A stretch of DNA of 64,000 nt from Afipia sp. P52-10 (GCF_000516555.1 NZ_AZSJ01000003.1:2718582-2782581), one strand, 5' to 3'; counted from the stretch's first letter, positions 35,492 through 44,626 are shown. Numbers and translations are program-made. Notes: a model not told the origin generated them from the sequence alone.

Positions 35492-35524
35492 GAGCATATC
35501 CTTTGCAGAAAATGAAAAGATCAG

Positions 35525-36463
35525 ATGAGCCATCTGCAGGCCATGGAATTGCTGGTGACGACGGTGCGGGAGGGCAGCTTCTCCGCGGCGGGTCGCCGCG
35601 CGGGTCTGTCTCCGGCCTCGGTCTCGCGGCATATCGGCGAACTCGAGGCGATGTTGGGCGTTCAACTTCTCAATCGCACGACCCGGCATCTGTCGTTGAC
35701 CGAGGCTGGCAAGGTTTATGTTCAGCGGGCCGAACAGATCCTGCACAGCATCGAGGATGCAGCTGCGGCTGCGCTTGCGTTGCAGAAAGCGCCGCGCGGC
35801 ACGTTGCGAGTGCACTCGCGAATGCTGTTCGGGATGACGGTGCTGACGCCGCTGCTGCCGTCGTTCCAAAAGCAGTATCCCGAATTGAAGATCGAGCTGT
35901 CTTTGTCCGAACGTCGCGTCCAATTGCGCGAGCACGACTTCGATATCGATCTGCAGATCGCAGCGCCCAGCGATCCCAGTCTGATGCAGCGGCGGTTGCT
36001 GGCAAGCGAGCGGATCCTGGTGGCGGCGCCTGATTATGTCGCCCGCGCGCCGGCGGTGCGTGCTCCCGCGGATCTCCTCCAGCACAATTGTCTGACCTAT
36101 TGGCTCGGAGCAGAGGCCGTGGTCTGGAAGTTCCTGCACAAAGGGAAGCTGACGGAAATGGTGGTGCCGTCGTCGTTCAGCAGCAACAACGGCCATGTTC
36201 TGATTCAGCTTGCGATCATGGGGCATGGCATTGCGCTATTGGATGACTATACCGTCGCCAGTGAATTGGCACGGGGCCGGCTTGTGCGGCTGTTGCCTAG
36301 CTATCGCGTCACCAACTCCACCTTCGACGAAGGCATCTATGCAACTTACCTGCAGACCAATTATCTGCCCGAGAAGATCCGCGTGTTCCTCGACTTTTTG
36401 GCCGAGAACGTGCCGGGGCAGATCAAGAGGCGGTCGATGCGCGCGAGCAGCAGCGCGGCCTGA
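35525..36463 (+). CDS. LysR-family transcriptional regulator
   Basis: 312 residues. The N-terminal winged helix is MELLVTTVREGSFSAAGRRAGLSPASVSRHIGELEAMLGVQLLNR, given here in two recognisable parts: SFSAAGRRAGLSPASVSRHI and the following wing VQLLNRTTRHLSLTEAG. The effector domain follows (RGTLRVHSRMLFG to the end). It is transcribed away from the luciferase-like oxygenase gene and probably controls it. The inducer is unknown; related CrgA-like regulators respond to aromatic or aldehyde compounds. Confidence 0.92.
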   Translation: MSHLQAMELLVTTVREGSFSAAGRRAGLSPASVSRHIGELEAMLGVQLLNRTTRHLSLTEAGKVYVQRAEQILHSIEDAAAAALALQKAPRGTLRVHSRMLFGMTVLTPLLPSFQKQYPELKIELSLSERRVQLREHDFDIDLQIAAPSDPSLMQRRLLASERILVAAPDYVARAPAVRAPADLLQHNCLTYWLGAEAVVWKFLHKGKLTEMVVPSSFSSNNGHVLIQLAIMGHGIALLDDYTVASELARGRLVRLLPSYRVTNSTFDEGIYATYLQTNYLPEKIRVFLDFLAENVPGQIKRRSMRASSSAA

Positions 36464-36490
36464 GCTATGACCGTATGCATTGCCTAAGCT

Positions 36491-36508
36491 TGACCGATTG
36501 GTCAGTGA
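36491..36508. promoter_or_regulatory. Putative TetR operator at the tetR promoter (copy 3)
   Basis: TGACCGATTGGTCAGTGA matches the perfect palindrome at 38393 in 14 of 18 positions. It overlaps the -35 of a promoter-like pair, TTGACC (36490) with TATGGT (36513) at 17-base spacing, about 75 bases before the regulator start. This predicts autorepression. Confidence 0.55.
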
Positions 36509-36590
36509 AAAATATGGTTTATTTCAATCGATTGTTGTGGTCGGCGTTCGCTTCGATCCCACGTCCGCAAACAGGCCTGGAGCGCGCTCG

Positions 36591-37232
36591 ATGACGAATG
36601 TGATGCTGAGAGAGGACGGACCGGAGAGGGATGGCGAGTCCGAGCGCGTTGTCCAGATCTTGACCGAGGCGGCGCGGATTTTTGCCCGCAAGGGTTACGA
36701 AGGTGCCTCGATGCGGGACATCGCCGAGGCTTGCGGCATCTCTAAGTCGCTGCTGTATCACCACTTCAACAGCAAGGAAGAAATCTATTCGCGGGTTGCG
36801 GTCGGCGCGACGAAGGAACTGTTTCTGTTCGTGGTCGAACAGATCCCTCCTGAGGCTGCGCCGTCGGCGAAGATCCGCGCGTTCATGGTTTTGACCGCCG
36901 AATATTTCCGCCGCCATCGCTGGGCGTGGATCGCATCCACCACCGCGTTCTGGAATGATCCCGAGCGGCGCAGCCGCAAGGAGCGTATGACTCGACGCGA
37001 TCGTTATGAAAAGTATCTGCGCGAGCTTATCCAAGAGGCGATCGATGCCGGAGAAATTCGCGACATCGATGTGGCGATGGCTGGGCGCCTGATCCTGTCG
37101 TCTTTGAACTGGATGCATCGCTGGTACAATCCGACCAAGCCGATGAAGCCCGAGCAGATCGCCGACCAGTTTTTCGACATGGTGTTTAACGGCTTGCGTG
37201 TCGATGCGGCGCCCGATCGCACGCGGTCTTGA
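36591..37232 (+). CDS. TetR-family transcriptional regulator of the CoA-catabolic island
   Basis: 213 residues from ATG 36591; the frame opens at 36480 but the operator and promoter lie there. The N-terminal helix-turn-helix is clear: AARIFARKGYEGASMRDIAE followed by ACGISKSLLYHHFNSKEEIY. The C-terminal ligand domain has an AcuR/FadR-like style with acyl-CoA or similar ligand likely. Matching palindromes occur in its own promoter and twice in the divergent promoter region at 38.4 kb, so it should repress itself, the Bug receptor and the enoyl-CoA hydratase operon. Confidence 0.88.
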   Translation: MTNVMLREDGPERDGESERVVQILTEAARIFARKGYEGASMRDIAEACGISKSLLYHHFNSKEEIYSRVAVGATKELFLFVVEQIPPEAAPSAKIRAFMVLTAEYFRRHRWAWIASTTAFWNDPERRSRKERMTRRDRYEKYLRELIQEAIDAGEIRDIDVAMAGRLILSSLNWMHRWYNPTKPMKPEQIADQFFDMVFNGLRVDAAPDRTRS

Positions 37233-37290
37233 ACCTGCGTTTTGCGGTACGAATGGGTTTAGCGCCGCAGGGGTGGCTTGGTCGAAAAGA

Positions 37291-37319
37291 GGCCCGGCGC
37301 GCAGGTCTGCGGCCGGGCC
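37291..37319. terminator. Hairpin between converging tetR and Bug genes
   Basis: GGCCCGGC (37291-37298) pairs perfectly with GCCGGGCC (37312-37319). It lies between the stops of two converging genes and can serve both. No T-run follows. Confidence 0.5.
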
Positions 37320-37351
37320 CTGATGTCGCTTAGGATCGTTTCTTCTTGTGC

Positions 37352-38332
37352 TTATTCGAGCACGATGTTGCGGGCCTTGATCACTGGGCCCCACAGAGCC
37401 ACGTCCTTGGCAAGCTGGCTGTCGAGCAGCGATGCTGGCCCGATCTCGACCTGCTGCATCTCGTTGTCCATCAGCTTGGCGATCTCGGGGCTCTTCAGCG
37501 CAGTGTTCGCCGCTTCGTTCAGCCGGGTGATGACGTCGGCGGGCGTGCCGGCCGGCGCATGCAGGGCCGTCCAGAACGATGCGTTCAGCTGCGGATAACC
37601 TGACTCGGCGAAGGTCGGAATGTCCGGCAGAACGGGGATGCGCTTCTCCGTGGAGACCGCGAGCATCTTCAGCTTGCCGACCTTGACGTGCTCGATCACC
37701 GCAGACGGTGTCGCGAAGGTCAAGTCGCACTCGCCGGAGAGCACGTCCATGATCTGTGTCGGATTGTTGCGATACGCGACGTCGGTCACCGGAAAGCCCA
37801 TCGCTTGCGACATGATCAGTCCATAGAGATGGGTGACGCTGCCGGGACCGAGGGTCGCGTAGAACATCGGCTTGCTGCGCGTCTTCGCATGCTCGACGAA
37901 GCTCTTGACGTCGGTGCCCGGGACCTGCGGGTTGGCGGTCAGCGACAGCGGGCCGGTGCAGAGCAGGGCGACCGAGGCGAAGTCCTCAAGCTTGTAGGGC
38001 AGGTTCTTGCGCAGCATGACGTTGAGCGAAATCGGCCCGGTGCCGCCTGCCAGCAGCATGGTGCCGTCCTTCGGGCCGCGCGCGACGGCTTGCGATCCGA
38101 CGATGCCGTTGCCGCCGGGTTTGTTGTCGACCAGCACCGGCTGTTGCAGCACGTCGGACATGCCCTTGGCGACGGTGCGGATGAGATTGTCGATCGTGCC
38201 GCCGCTGGCGTAGGGCACGACGATGAAGATGGTCTGGTTGGAACGCGCCTTCACGATCGATGGTGCGGCGAGCGGTGCCAGAAGTCCGCCGCCCAGAAGG
38301 GCCGTCACCTGACGTCTGTTGAACTTCGACAT
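37352..38332 (-). CDS. Bug-family (TctC-like) substrate-binding protein
   Basis: 326 residues from MSKFNRRQVTALLGGGLLAP, a Tat-like export signal; the frame opens 54 bases earlier. The mature protein has TIFIVVPYASGGTIDNLIR and VLVDNKPGGNGIVGSQ, typical of tripartite tricarboxylate receptors. It is divergent from the enoyl-CoA hydratase operon, and the shared promoter region holds two TetR operators. It probably captures the carboxylic acid degraded by that operon. No TctAB genes are in the window. Confidence 0.9.
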   Translation of the reverse strand: MSKFNRRQVTALLGGGLLAPLAAPSIVKARSNQTIFIVVPYASGGTIDNLIRTVAKGMSDVLQQPVLVDNKPGGNGIVGSQAVARGPKDGTMLLAGGTGPISLNVMLRKNLPYKLEDFASVALLCTGPLSLTANPQVPGTDVKSFVEHAKTRSKPMFYATLGPGSVTHLYGLIMSQAMGFPVTDVAYRNNPTQIMDVLSGECDLTFATPSAVIEHVKVGKLKMLAVSTEKRIPVLPDIPTFAESGYPQLNASFWTALHAPAGTPADVITRLNEAANTALKSPEIAKLMDNEMQQVEIGPASLLDSQLAKDVALWGPVIKARNIVLE

Positions 38333-38392
38333 TTGCATTTCCCCGTTTTCTTGAAGGGCGGGCGGGGCCCGGAACTCGCCTCCCATAGGTCA

Positions 38393-38410
38393 TGACCGAC
38401 CGGTCGGTCA
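38393..38410. promoter_or_regulatory. Putative TetR operator, perfect 18-bp palindrome (copy 1)
   Basis: TGACCGACCGGTCGGTCA is a perfect palindrome located between the divergent Bug receptor and enoyl-CoA hydratase genes. The GACCG/CGGTC arms are typical of TetR-family sites. A second copy lies 60 bases further on and a third at the tetR promoter. Confidence 0.7.
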
Positions 38411-38470
38411 ATATGGTGTGCTGCCTTGCCAAGCAATTTTGCTGGTGCTACAGGCTCACCCACGAGGCAC

Positions 38471-38488
38471 TGACCGACCGGTCAGGCA
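38471..38488. promoter_or_regulatory. Putative TetR operator (copy 2)
   Basis: TGACCGACCGGTCAGGCA matches the palindrome at 38393 in 16 of 18 positions. It lies 70 bases before the enoyl-CoA hydratase start, where it could block the promoter of the catabolic operon. Confidence 0.65.
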
Positions 38489-38557
38489 GGCCAGCGATAG
38501 CAGGTCAAGCGCCGTACGAAATCCAAAGCCGAACCAGAAACGCAAGCGAGGAATGTA

Positions 38558-39334
38558 ATGTCCGCCGAAGCCGATATCGTCACCCTGGAAGTGTCCGACT
38601 ATGTGGCCGTCGTGACGTTGAACCGTCCGCCGGTGAATGCGCTCAATTGGGCGATGCGTGAGCGCATTGTTGAGGTTTTTGATGAGATTTCCGAGCGCTC
38701 CGACATCCGCTCCGCGGTGTTGACCGGCGCGGGCAAGGTGTTCTGCAGCGGCGCCGACCTGAAGGATCGCCCCGATCCTTCGAAGCCTGGTTCGTTCCTC
38801 AGCCACAACCGCATCACGCGTGAGACCGGCAACGCCATTCGCGAATGCGCGAAGCCGGTGGTCGCTGCCATCAACGGCGCGGCGCTCGGCGCGGGCATGG
38901 GACTAATGGCCGCATGCGATATCTACGTTGCTTCCGAGGAGGCGGTATTTGGCATGCCGGAGATCAATGTCGGTCTCGCCGGCGGCGCGTCGATGCTGCG
39001 CACACTGTTTGGCCGCTCGATCCTGCGCCGCATGTTCTACACCGGCATCCGTCTGCCGGCGGAAGAGCTCTATCGTCGCGGCATCATCGAGGCCTGCACC
39101 AGCCGCGAGAACCTGCTGCCGGAAGCCTTGAAGATCGCCAAGGAAATCGCTTCGAAGAGCCCGATCGCGATCGCCTATGCCAAGCAGGCGACCAACATGG
39201 TCGACCTGATGCCGCAGCGCGATGCCTATCGCTTCGAGCAGAACTTCACGATGGCGCTTTCGCGCACCGAGGATGCTCAGGAGGCGCGCCGTGCGTTCCT
39301 GGAGAAGCGAGAGCCCGTTTTCAAGGGGCGCTGA
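38558..39334 (+). CDS. Enoyl-CoA hydratase/isomerase family protein
   Basis: 258 residues starting after GAGGA. Crotonase features are KVFCSGADLKDRP and AAINGAALGAGMGLMAACD, and the catalytic-acid region is FGMPEINVGLAGGASML. It is the first gene of the TetR-controlled operon and is 3 bases from the acyl-CoA ligase. Together with the acyl-CoA dehydrogenases and SDR it makes a full beta-oxidation set for one unknown acid. Confidence 0.9.
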   Translation: MSAEADIVTLEVSDYVAVVTLNRPPVNALNWAMRERIVEVFDEISERSDIRSAVLTGAGKVFCSGADLKDRPDPSKPGSFLSHNRITRETGNAIRECAKPVVAAINGAALGAGMGLMAACDIYVASEEAVFGMPEINVGLAGGASMLRTLFGRSILRRMFYTGIRLPAEELYRRGIIEACTSRENLLPEALKIAKEIASKSPIAIAYAKQATNMVDLMPQRDAYRFEQNFTMALSRTEDAQEARRAFLEKREPVFKGR

Positions 39335-39337
39335 GCG

Positions 39338-41470
39338 ATGCAGACGGGACGAGGACTGGAGGCGCTGCTGCGGCCGTGCTCGATCGCCATCATCGGAGCC
39401 TCGCAGGATCCGACCAAGATCGGCGGCCGGCCGTTGCAACTGTTGCTCAAGTATGGCTACGCGGGGACGATCTATCCGGTCAATCCGCGCGCGCCCGAAG
39501 TGCAGGGTCTGAAGGCTTACGCCTCGGTGGCGGACCTGCCTGATGCGCCCGACCTCGGCATCATCGCAGTGGAGGCCGAGAAGGCCCCTGACGCGGTGGA
39601 GCAGTGCGCGGCGCGCGGCATGCAGGCCGTGGTCATCTTTTCGTCTGGCTTTGCGGAGTTGGGCGAGGCGGGGCAGGCGTTGCAACAGCGTCTGCGCGAC
39701 ACCGCGCAGCGCACGGGCATCCGCATCCTCGGCCCGAATTGCCTTGGCGCAGTGAGCGTGCCCGACAAGAGCATCGCCACCTTCTCCATCGTCCTTGAAG
39801 ATGCACTGCCTCCGGCTGGCGTGCTCGGCATCGTGTCCCAAAGCGGCAATCTCGGCAGTTTCACCATGCGCCTCGCTGGCGAGCGTGGCGCCGGCGTCAG
39901 CCGCTTCATGACCACAGGCAACGAGTGCGACGTCGATGTCGCCGACGGCATCGCCTGGCTTGCGCGCGATCCAGCGACGAAAGTCATCCTATGCTGCCTT
40001 GAAACCTGCCGCGATGCGCCACGTTTGATCGCGGCACTCGAGGAAGCGCGTGACGCTGGCAAACCGGTGATCGTTCTGAAGATCGGCACCTCGGCAGCGG
40101 GGCAGGCGGCGGCGGCCTCGCATACCGGAGCCATGGCAGGCGCTGACGCGGTGTTCGACGCGGTGTTTGCACGCACCGGCGCGGTACGCGTTCATAGCGT
40201 CGAGCAGCTCGTCAGCCTCGGTCATGTCGCGTCGATGTTGCTGCCGGACCGGTTGCCGAAGGGTCCCCGCGTGGCGTTGCTCACGGCTTCCGGCGGCTTC
40301 GGCGTGTTGCTGGCGGATGCCGCGAGCGCGGCCGGTCTGTCGCTGCCGGAATTGAGCGCAGAGACGCAGCGTCGCATCCTCGATGTCGTGCCGTTTGCGT
40401 CGGCGCGCAATCCGGTCGATGCCACGGCGCAGATGTCCAGCCGTCCGGAGATGCTGCACAAGATCCTCTCGGCGATCGTTGAGGATGAGAGTTGCGATGC
40501 AGTGGTGCTGCTGCTTGCGTCGTCGCTTGGCTTGCCGCGTCTGCGCTCGGTCTACATGGCGGCGCTGCGCAGCATCCGCGAGCAGCATCCTGATCGGCTG
40601 ATCATGCTGTGCGTTCGCGGTCCGCAGGATGCCGTTGCCGAACTGCATGCGATGGGCTTTCCGACTGTGGACGGCATCGATGCCTGCTGCAACACGCTGG
40701 CGAGTCTCGCGAAGCTCGGCCAAGCAAGCAGGTCAGCTGCAGAGCCTGTGCCTGCTGTCGCGCCGGCCGCGCCGCTTTCGGCAGATGCGTTCCGCCATGA
40801 GTTCGGCGCCAAGCGGGCGCTGGCGGCGGTCGGCATTCCGGTTCTGCCGGAGCAACTCGTGACCGATGCCGACGCCGCGGTGCATGCGGCGGAAGCGCTC
40901 GGCTTCCCGGTGGTGATGAAGATCGCCTCGAAGGATCTGCCGCACAAGACGGAGGTCGGCGGCGTCAAGGTGGGGCTCACCTCCGCGCAGGAGGTGCGAG
41001 CCGCCTATGACGAGATGCGCCGTACGGTTGCCGCGAAGGCGCCCGCTGCGGTCGTGGACGGCGTGCTGATCGCGCCGATGGCGAAGGGCGTCGCAGAGCT
41101 CATTCTGGGCACCACGACGGACCCGATCTTCGGCCCCGTGGTGATGGTCGGGCTCGGCGGCATTTTCGCCGAGATCATCCAGGATACGGCGGTGCAGACG
41201 GCCCCGGTCAGTGAGCCGCAAGCGGCTTCGATGCTGCGCTCGCTGAAGGCATTTCCTGTGCTGAATGGCGCGCGGGGGCGGCCGCCTGCCGATCTCGAAG
41301 CGGCGGCGCAGGCTGTCGCCGCGCTCTCGCGGTTTGCGGCTGCACATGCGGACGCAGTTTCCGAAATCGACATCAACCCGCTGTTGCTGATGCCGAAGGG
41401 GCAGGGGGCCGTCGCGCTCGATGCGCTGCTGGTGCCGCGAGCCAAAGCGGATGTGAAGGAGAAGTCATGA
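39338..41470 (+). CDS. ADP-forming acyl-CoA synthetase (acetate-CoA ligase family)
   Basis: 710 residues in the single-chain order: Rossmann CoA-binding domain (AIIGASQDPTKIGGRPLQ), Flavodoxin-like ligase domains (LGPNCLGAVSVPD and VSQSGNLGSF) with the phosphorylated histidine in ASHTGAMAGAD, then an ATP-grasp domain (from about 480; VVMKIASKDLPHKTEVGGVK). The family makes acyl-CoA from acid, CoA and ATP with ADP and phosphate, through a phospho-histidine. It overlaps the next gene by four bases. It most likely activates the acid imported for this pathway, replacing an AMP-forming ligase. Confidence 0.9.
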   Translation: MQTGRGLEALLRPCSIAIIGASQDPTKIGGRPLQLLLKYGYAGTIYPVNPRAPEVQGLKAYASVADLPDAPDLGIIAVEAEKAPDAVEQCAARGMQAVVIFSSGFAELGEAGQALQQRLRDTAQRTGIRILGPNCLGAVSVPDKSIATFSIVLEDALPPAGVLGIVSQSGNLGSFTMRLAGERGAGVSRFMTTGNECDVDVADGIAWLARDPATKVILCCLETCRDAPRLIAALEEARDAGKPVIVLKIGTSAAGQAAAASHTGAMAGADAVFDAVFARTGAVRVHSVEQLVSLGHVASMLLPDRLPKGPRVALLTASGGFGVLLADAASAAGLSLPELSAETQRRILDVVPFASARNPVDATAQMSSRPEMLHKILSAIVEDESCDAVVLLLASSLGLPRLRSVYMAALRSIREQHPDRLIMLCVRGPQDAVAELHAMGFPTVDGIDACCNTLASLAKLGQASRSAAEPVPAVAPAAPLSADAFRHEFGAKRALAAVGIPVLPEQLVTDADAAVHAAEALGFPVVMKIASKDLPHKTEVGGVKVGLTSAQEVRAAYDEMRRTVAAKAPAAVVDGVLIAPMAKGVAELILGTTTDPIFGPVVMVGLGGIFAEIIQDTAVQTAPVSEPQAASMLRSLKAFPVLNGARGRPPADLEAAAQAVAALSRFAAAHADAVSEIDINPLLLMPKGQGAVALDALLVPRAKADVKEKS

Positions 41471-42678
41471 CGGCAAAGAGCATTCAGGTGCAGGATGGTT
41501 CGATCACCGGATCCTTGTCCGGCGAAGCGTATCGGCAGGCCGCGCGCAGCTGGCTCGCTGCCAATCTCCCCGCAAGCTTCCGCAGCGACAGCACGGCTTT
41601 CGTGCCGCCGACGCTCGAGCAGGCGGCGGCCTGGGAAGCCGCGTTGTATCGCGCGGGTCTTGCGGGCATCACCTGGCCGACGGCTTATGGCGGTCATGGC
41701 CGCACCTTGCGCGAGCACTTGATCGCCAATCAGGAGATCGGCGCGTTGCCGATTCCTGAAAGCGTGAATTCGATCGGCAAAGAGTTGGCCGGGCCCATCA
41801 TTCTGGCGGTCGGCACCGAAGCGCAGAAGCAACGTTTCCTGCCAGCCATCCTCGACATGAGCAACATCTGGTGCCAGGGCTTCTCGGAGCCGGAGGCGGG
41901 GTCGGATCTCGCCGGCCTGCGCACCCGCGCCGTGCGCGATGGTCATATCTGGCGCGTCAATGGTCAGAAGATTTGGACCAGCGGCGCCTATCGCGCCCAG
42001 CGCTGTCTGCTGCTGGCGCGCACCGGTCCGGTCGAGGATCGCCACCGCGGTCTCGCGCTGTTCGCGGTGCCGCTGGACGCCGCCGGAGTCCGCGTTCGTA
42101 CGATCAAGTCGATCGACGGCAAGGAGAACTTCTGCGAGGTGTTCTTCGATAACGTCGAGGTCGCGCAGGAGGATGCGCTCGGCGCACCCGACGAAGGTTG
42201 GGCGGCGGCGATCCGCGTGCTGGCGATCGAGCGCGCGACCAACCGCATGTATCGCGCTTGGCGCTTTGAGAACGAACTCCGGCATCTGGTCGCAGCCTGC
42301 AAGGCCGATCCGATTTTGGCCGAGCTTGTGCAGGAGCGTCATTATGCAGCACGGCTCGCCGAAACGCTTGTCGACATCGAGGTGCTGAAGGCGCATGTCG
42401 AGACTGCGGTCGATGCGCTGGTCGCTGGTGAGTCGATTGGTGCGCGCGGCAGCCTTGCCAAGCTGCACTGGAGCGAAACGCATCAACGCTTCGCCGCGCT
42501 GGCGCTGGAGTTGCTGTCGAAGGCATCGCTGCCGCTGAGACCTGCGGTGCGCGTCGCGCAGCGGCGTTTCGAGGGACTTTATCTGCATTCGCGTGCCGAG
42601 ACGATTTACGCCGGCACCACCGAAATCCAGCTCGGCATCATCGCTGACCGGATTCTCGAACTCTCCAGGGGCAAGTGA
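41467..42678 (+). CDS. Acyl-CoA dehydrogenase, subunit-like (first of a tandem pair)
   Basis: 403 residues with the normal N-terminal helical, beta and C-terminal helical domains: WCQGFSEPEAGSDLAGLRT and VNGQKIWTSGAYRAQ carry FAD and substrate contacts. The C-terminal motif reads IYAGTTEIQ: alanine replaces the catalytic glutamate of the common YEGT motif. It overlaps the ligase gene and is followed in 1 base by a second, shorter dehydrogenase gene. The pair resembles heteromeric (alpha2beta2) FadE proteins of steroid degraders. Role: alpha,beta-desaturation of the CoA ester. Confidence 0.9.
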   Translation: MTAKSIQVQDGSITGSLSGEAYRQAARSWLAANLPASFRSDSTAFVPPTLEQAAAWEAALYRAGLAGITWPTAYGGHGRTLREHLIANQEIGALPIPESVNSIGKELAGPIILAVGTEAQKQRFLPAILDMSNIWCQGFSEPEAGSDLAGLRTRAVRDGHIWRVNGQKIWTSGAYRAQRCLLLARTGPVEDRHRGLALFAVPLDAAGVRVRTIKSIDGKENFCEVFFDNVEVAQEDALGAPDEGWAAAIRVLAIERATNRMYRAWRFENELRHLVAACKADPILAELVQERHYAARLAETLVDIEVLKAHVETAVDALVAGESIGARGSLAKLHWSETHQRFAALALELLSKASLPLRPAVRVAQRRFEGLYLHSRAETIYAGTTEIQLGIIADRILELSRGK

Positions 42679-42679
42679 C

Positions 42680-43711
42680 ATGACGACCAGGGATGATGGA
42701 TTGTCGCCGGCCGATTTCGCGGCGACGGCAGCGCGGGCGGTTGCTGCCTGCGAGGGCCAGAGCGTGCCAGAGCAGGGAGCGAAGCTCGCCGGCGACGGCC
42801 TGCTCGGCGTGATCGCCGCGGAAGACGTTGGCGGCCTCGATCTGCCGCTCTCCTTCGCGGTGCCGGTCGCGGCTGCCGCAAATGCCGGGCTGCTCGCGTT
42901 TCCGCTGGTGGAGAACATCCTGCTGGCACGCGCCTTGTCGAAGTCGCTGGCGGAGATCGCGCAAGCGATTACGACCGGCACCGATAGCGCAACGGTGGCC
43001 TGGACCGGCGCGGTCACGGCGAAATCGCAAGGCGACCGCGTGGTGCTGAGCGGTTCCGTCGGTCGCGCGCCGCGTGCGGCCGATGTCGGGCTGCTGTTAG
43101 TGCGGGTCGGTGAGGATGCTTCTGCGCTCGTGCCGCTGCGTACTGCCGGCATCACGATCGAGAGCGCAAGCGGCCTCGACCTGACCCAGCCGGAGCATAC
43201 GGTGCAACTGAATGAGGTCAGCGTTCCGGCATCTCACCTGCTGACAGCTGGTACCTGGTCCGCATTGCAGGCTGATGCGATGGTGCTGCGCGCAGCGTCA
43301 ATTCTCGGCTCAGCTGAAACCTGTCTGGCGCTGGCGCAAGAGCATGTGTCGACACGGCGGCAGTTCGGTCGTGCGCTGTCCTTCAACCAGAGCATCCGCC
43401 ATACGTTGGCGCGGCACAAGCTCGGCCTGGAGGGGCTTCGTCAGTCGATTACCCGCGCGTTGTTCGACGGCGCAGGTCTTCGTGAGCGGCAAGCAGCATT
43501 CCTTGCGGCGTCATCGTATGGCGTCTTGATCAGCGAAGGCGCCGTGCAGATGCATGGCGGCATGGGTTTCACCTGGGATGTCCCGGTGCATCGGCATGTC
43601 CGGCGAATCCGTTCGCTGCAGGCGCAAGGCGATGCCAGCGGCGTGCTGGCTTCGCTCGGACACAACTACATCGCCAGCGTCGCGCCCGCGCGCGAGGACG
43701 CGGCGACGTAA
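42680..43711 (+). CDS. Acyl-CoA dehydrogenase-like protein (second of the pair)
   Basis: 343 residues from ATG 42680, overlapping nothing but starting right after the previous stop. The middle beta domain is short and lacks the usual FSEPEAGSD segment. The C-terminal helical domain is well kept: ISTRRQFGRALSFNQSIRH-like region (HVSTRRQFGRALSFNQS) and EGAVQMHGGMGFTWDVPVHR. Such degenerate partners are typical second subunits of heteromeric acyl-CoA dehydrogenases, where FAD and catalysis are shared. It should form a complex with the upstream protein. Confidence 0.87.
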   Translation: MTTRDDGLSPADFAATAARAVAACEGQSVPEQGAKLAGDGLLGVIAAEDVGGLDLPLSFAVPVAAAANAGLLAFPLVENILLARALSKSLAEIAQAITTGTDSATVAWTGAVTAKSQGDRVVLSGSVGRAPRAADVGLLLVRVGEDASALVPLRTAGITIESASGLDLTQPEHTVQLNEVSVPASHLLTAGTWSALQADAMVLRAASILGSAETCLALAQEHVSTRRQFGRALSFNQSIRHTLARHKLGLEGLRQSITRALFDGAGLRERQAAFLAASSYGVLISEGAVQMHGGMGFTWDVPVHRHVRRIRSLQAQGDASGVLASLGHNYIASVAPAREDAAT

Positions 43712-43746
43712 CGACAGAGCAACAACATAAGAAGGACGGGTTCGAC

Positions 43747-44505
43747 ATGACCAAGGTTCTCGAAGGGCGAGCCGCGCTCATCACCGGCTCGGGCAATGGT
43801 ATCGGACGGGCGACCGCGCTGCGCATGGCGGCGATGGGGGCGACTGTCGGCGTCAATGATCTGAAGCCGGAATTCGTCGAAAAAGTCGTCGGCGAGATCA
43901 CGGCGGCAGGCGGCAAAGCGGTCGCCGTCACGCAGAACGTTGCGACCCGCGACGGCATGCGCAGCGCGGTGCTCGGCTTCGCCGAGAAGCAGGGACGCCT
44001 CGACATCCTCGTCAACAACGCGGCTTGGGTGCGCTATCAGGCGGTGCCGGATATCGCACCGGAGACGATCGAGCGGATGCTGGATATCGGCTTCAAGGGT
44101 GTGATCTGGGGTATTCAAGCCGCGGCGGAAGTGATGGATGCGGAGCGCGGTGGTGCGATCGTCAATGTCGCGTCGGTCGCGGGCTTCGTCTCTGCGAAGA
44201 ACAGCATCGTTTACAGCGGCATCAAGGCAGGCGTTATGGGCATCACCCGTGCGGCGGCCGCCGAACTTGGTGCGCGCAAGATCCGGGTGAATGCGGTCGC
44301 ACCGAGCGCGGTTCCGACCGAGGGCACACAGCGCAATCGCAACGCCGAGCTCGATGCGCGTCGCATCGCGCGGACTCCGCTCGGCCGTCTCGGCACCGTG
44401 GACGATATCGCCAAGGCGATCTGCTATCTCGCCAGTGACGATGCGAGTTTCGTTACGGCGCAGGTCATGGCCGTCGACGGCGGCATTATCACCACCAACA
44501 TCTGA
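43747..44505 (+). CDS. SDR-family NAD(P)-dependent dehydrogenase
   Basis: 252 residues with a classical SDR layout: nucleotide loop TGSGNGIGRATALRM, NNAA at about 89-92, the catalytic serine in NVASVAGF, and YSGIKAG as the YxxxK motif. ALITGSGNG and RVNAVAPSAVPTEGT confirm the family. It follows the dehydrogenase pair after 35 bases. In this operon it should oxidise the 3-hydroxyacyl-CoA made by the hydratase, or an equivalent ring alcohol. Confidence 0.9.
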   Translation: MTKVLEGRAALITGSGNGIGRATALRMAAMGATVGVNDLKPEFVEKVVGEITAAGGKAVAVTQNVATRDGMRSAVLGFAEKQGRLDILVNNAAWVRYQAVPDIAPETIERMLDIGFKGVIWGIQAAAEVMDAERGGAIVNVASVAGFVSAKNSIVYSGIKAGVMGITRAAAAELGARKIRVNAVAPSAVPTEGTQRNRNAELDARRIARTPLGRLGTVDDIAKAICYLASDDASFVTAQVMAVDGGIITTNI

Positions 44506-44626
44506 CATGCGTCGTACGGCGCTAGGCGAATGCCGCGCTCCGCAGTCGCAAGTGACGATCATTACAACAATCAAGAACTCGTGCTGCCCCGTCATGGGTA
44601 GACCGACATCAGAGGGAAAACTGATA

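Noticed and set aside
41005..43155. Open frame of more than 700 codons on the minus strand opposite the acyl-CoA dehydrogenases
   Set aside because: No family motif, runs of Arg/Ala/Ser typical of antisense translation in GC-rich DNA, and lies wholly opposite well-supported genes.
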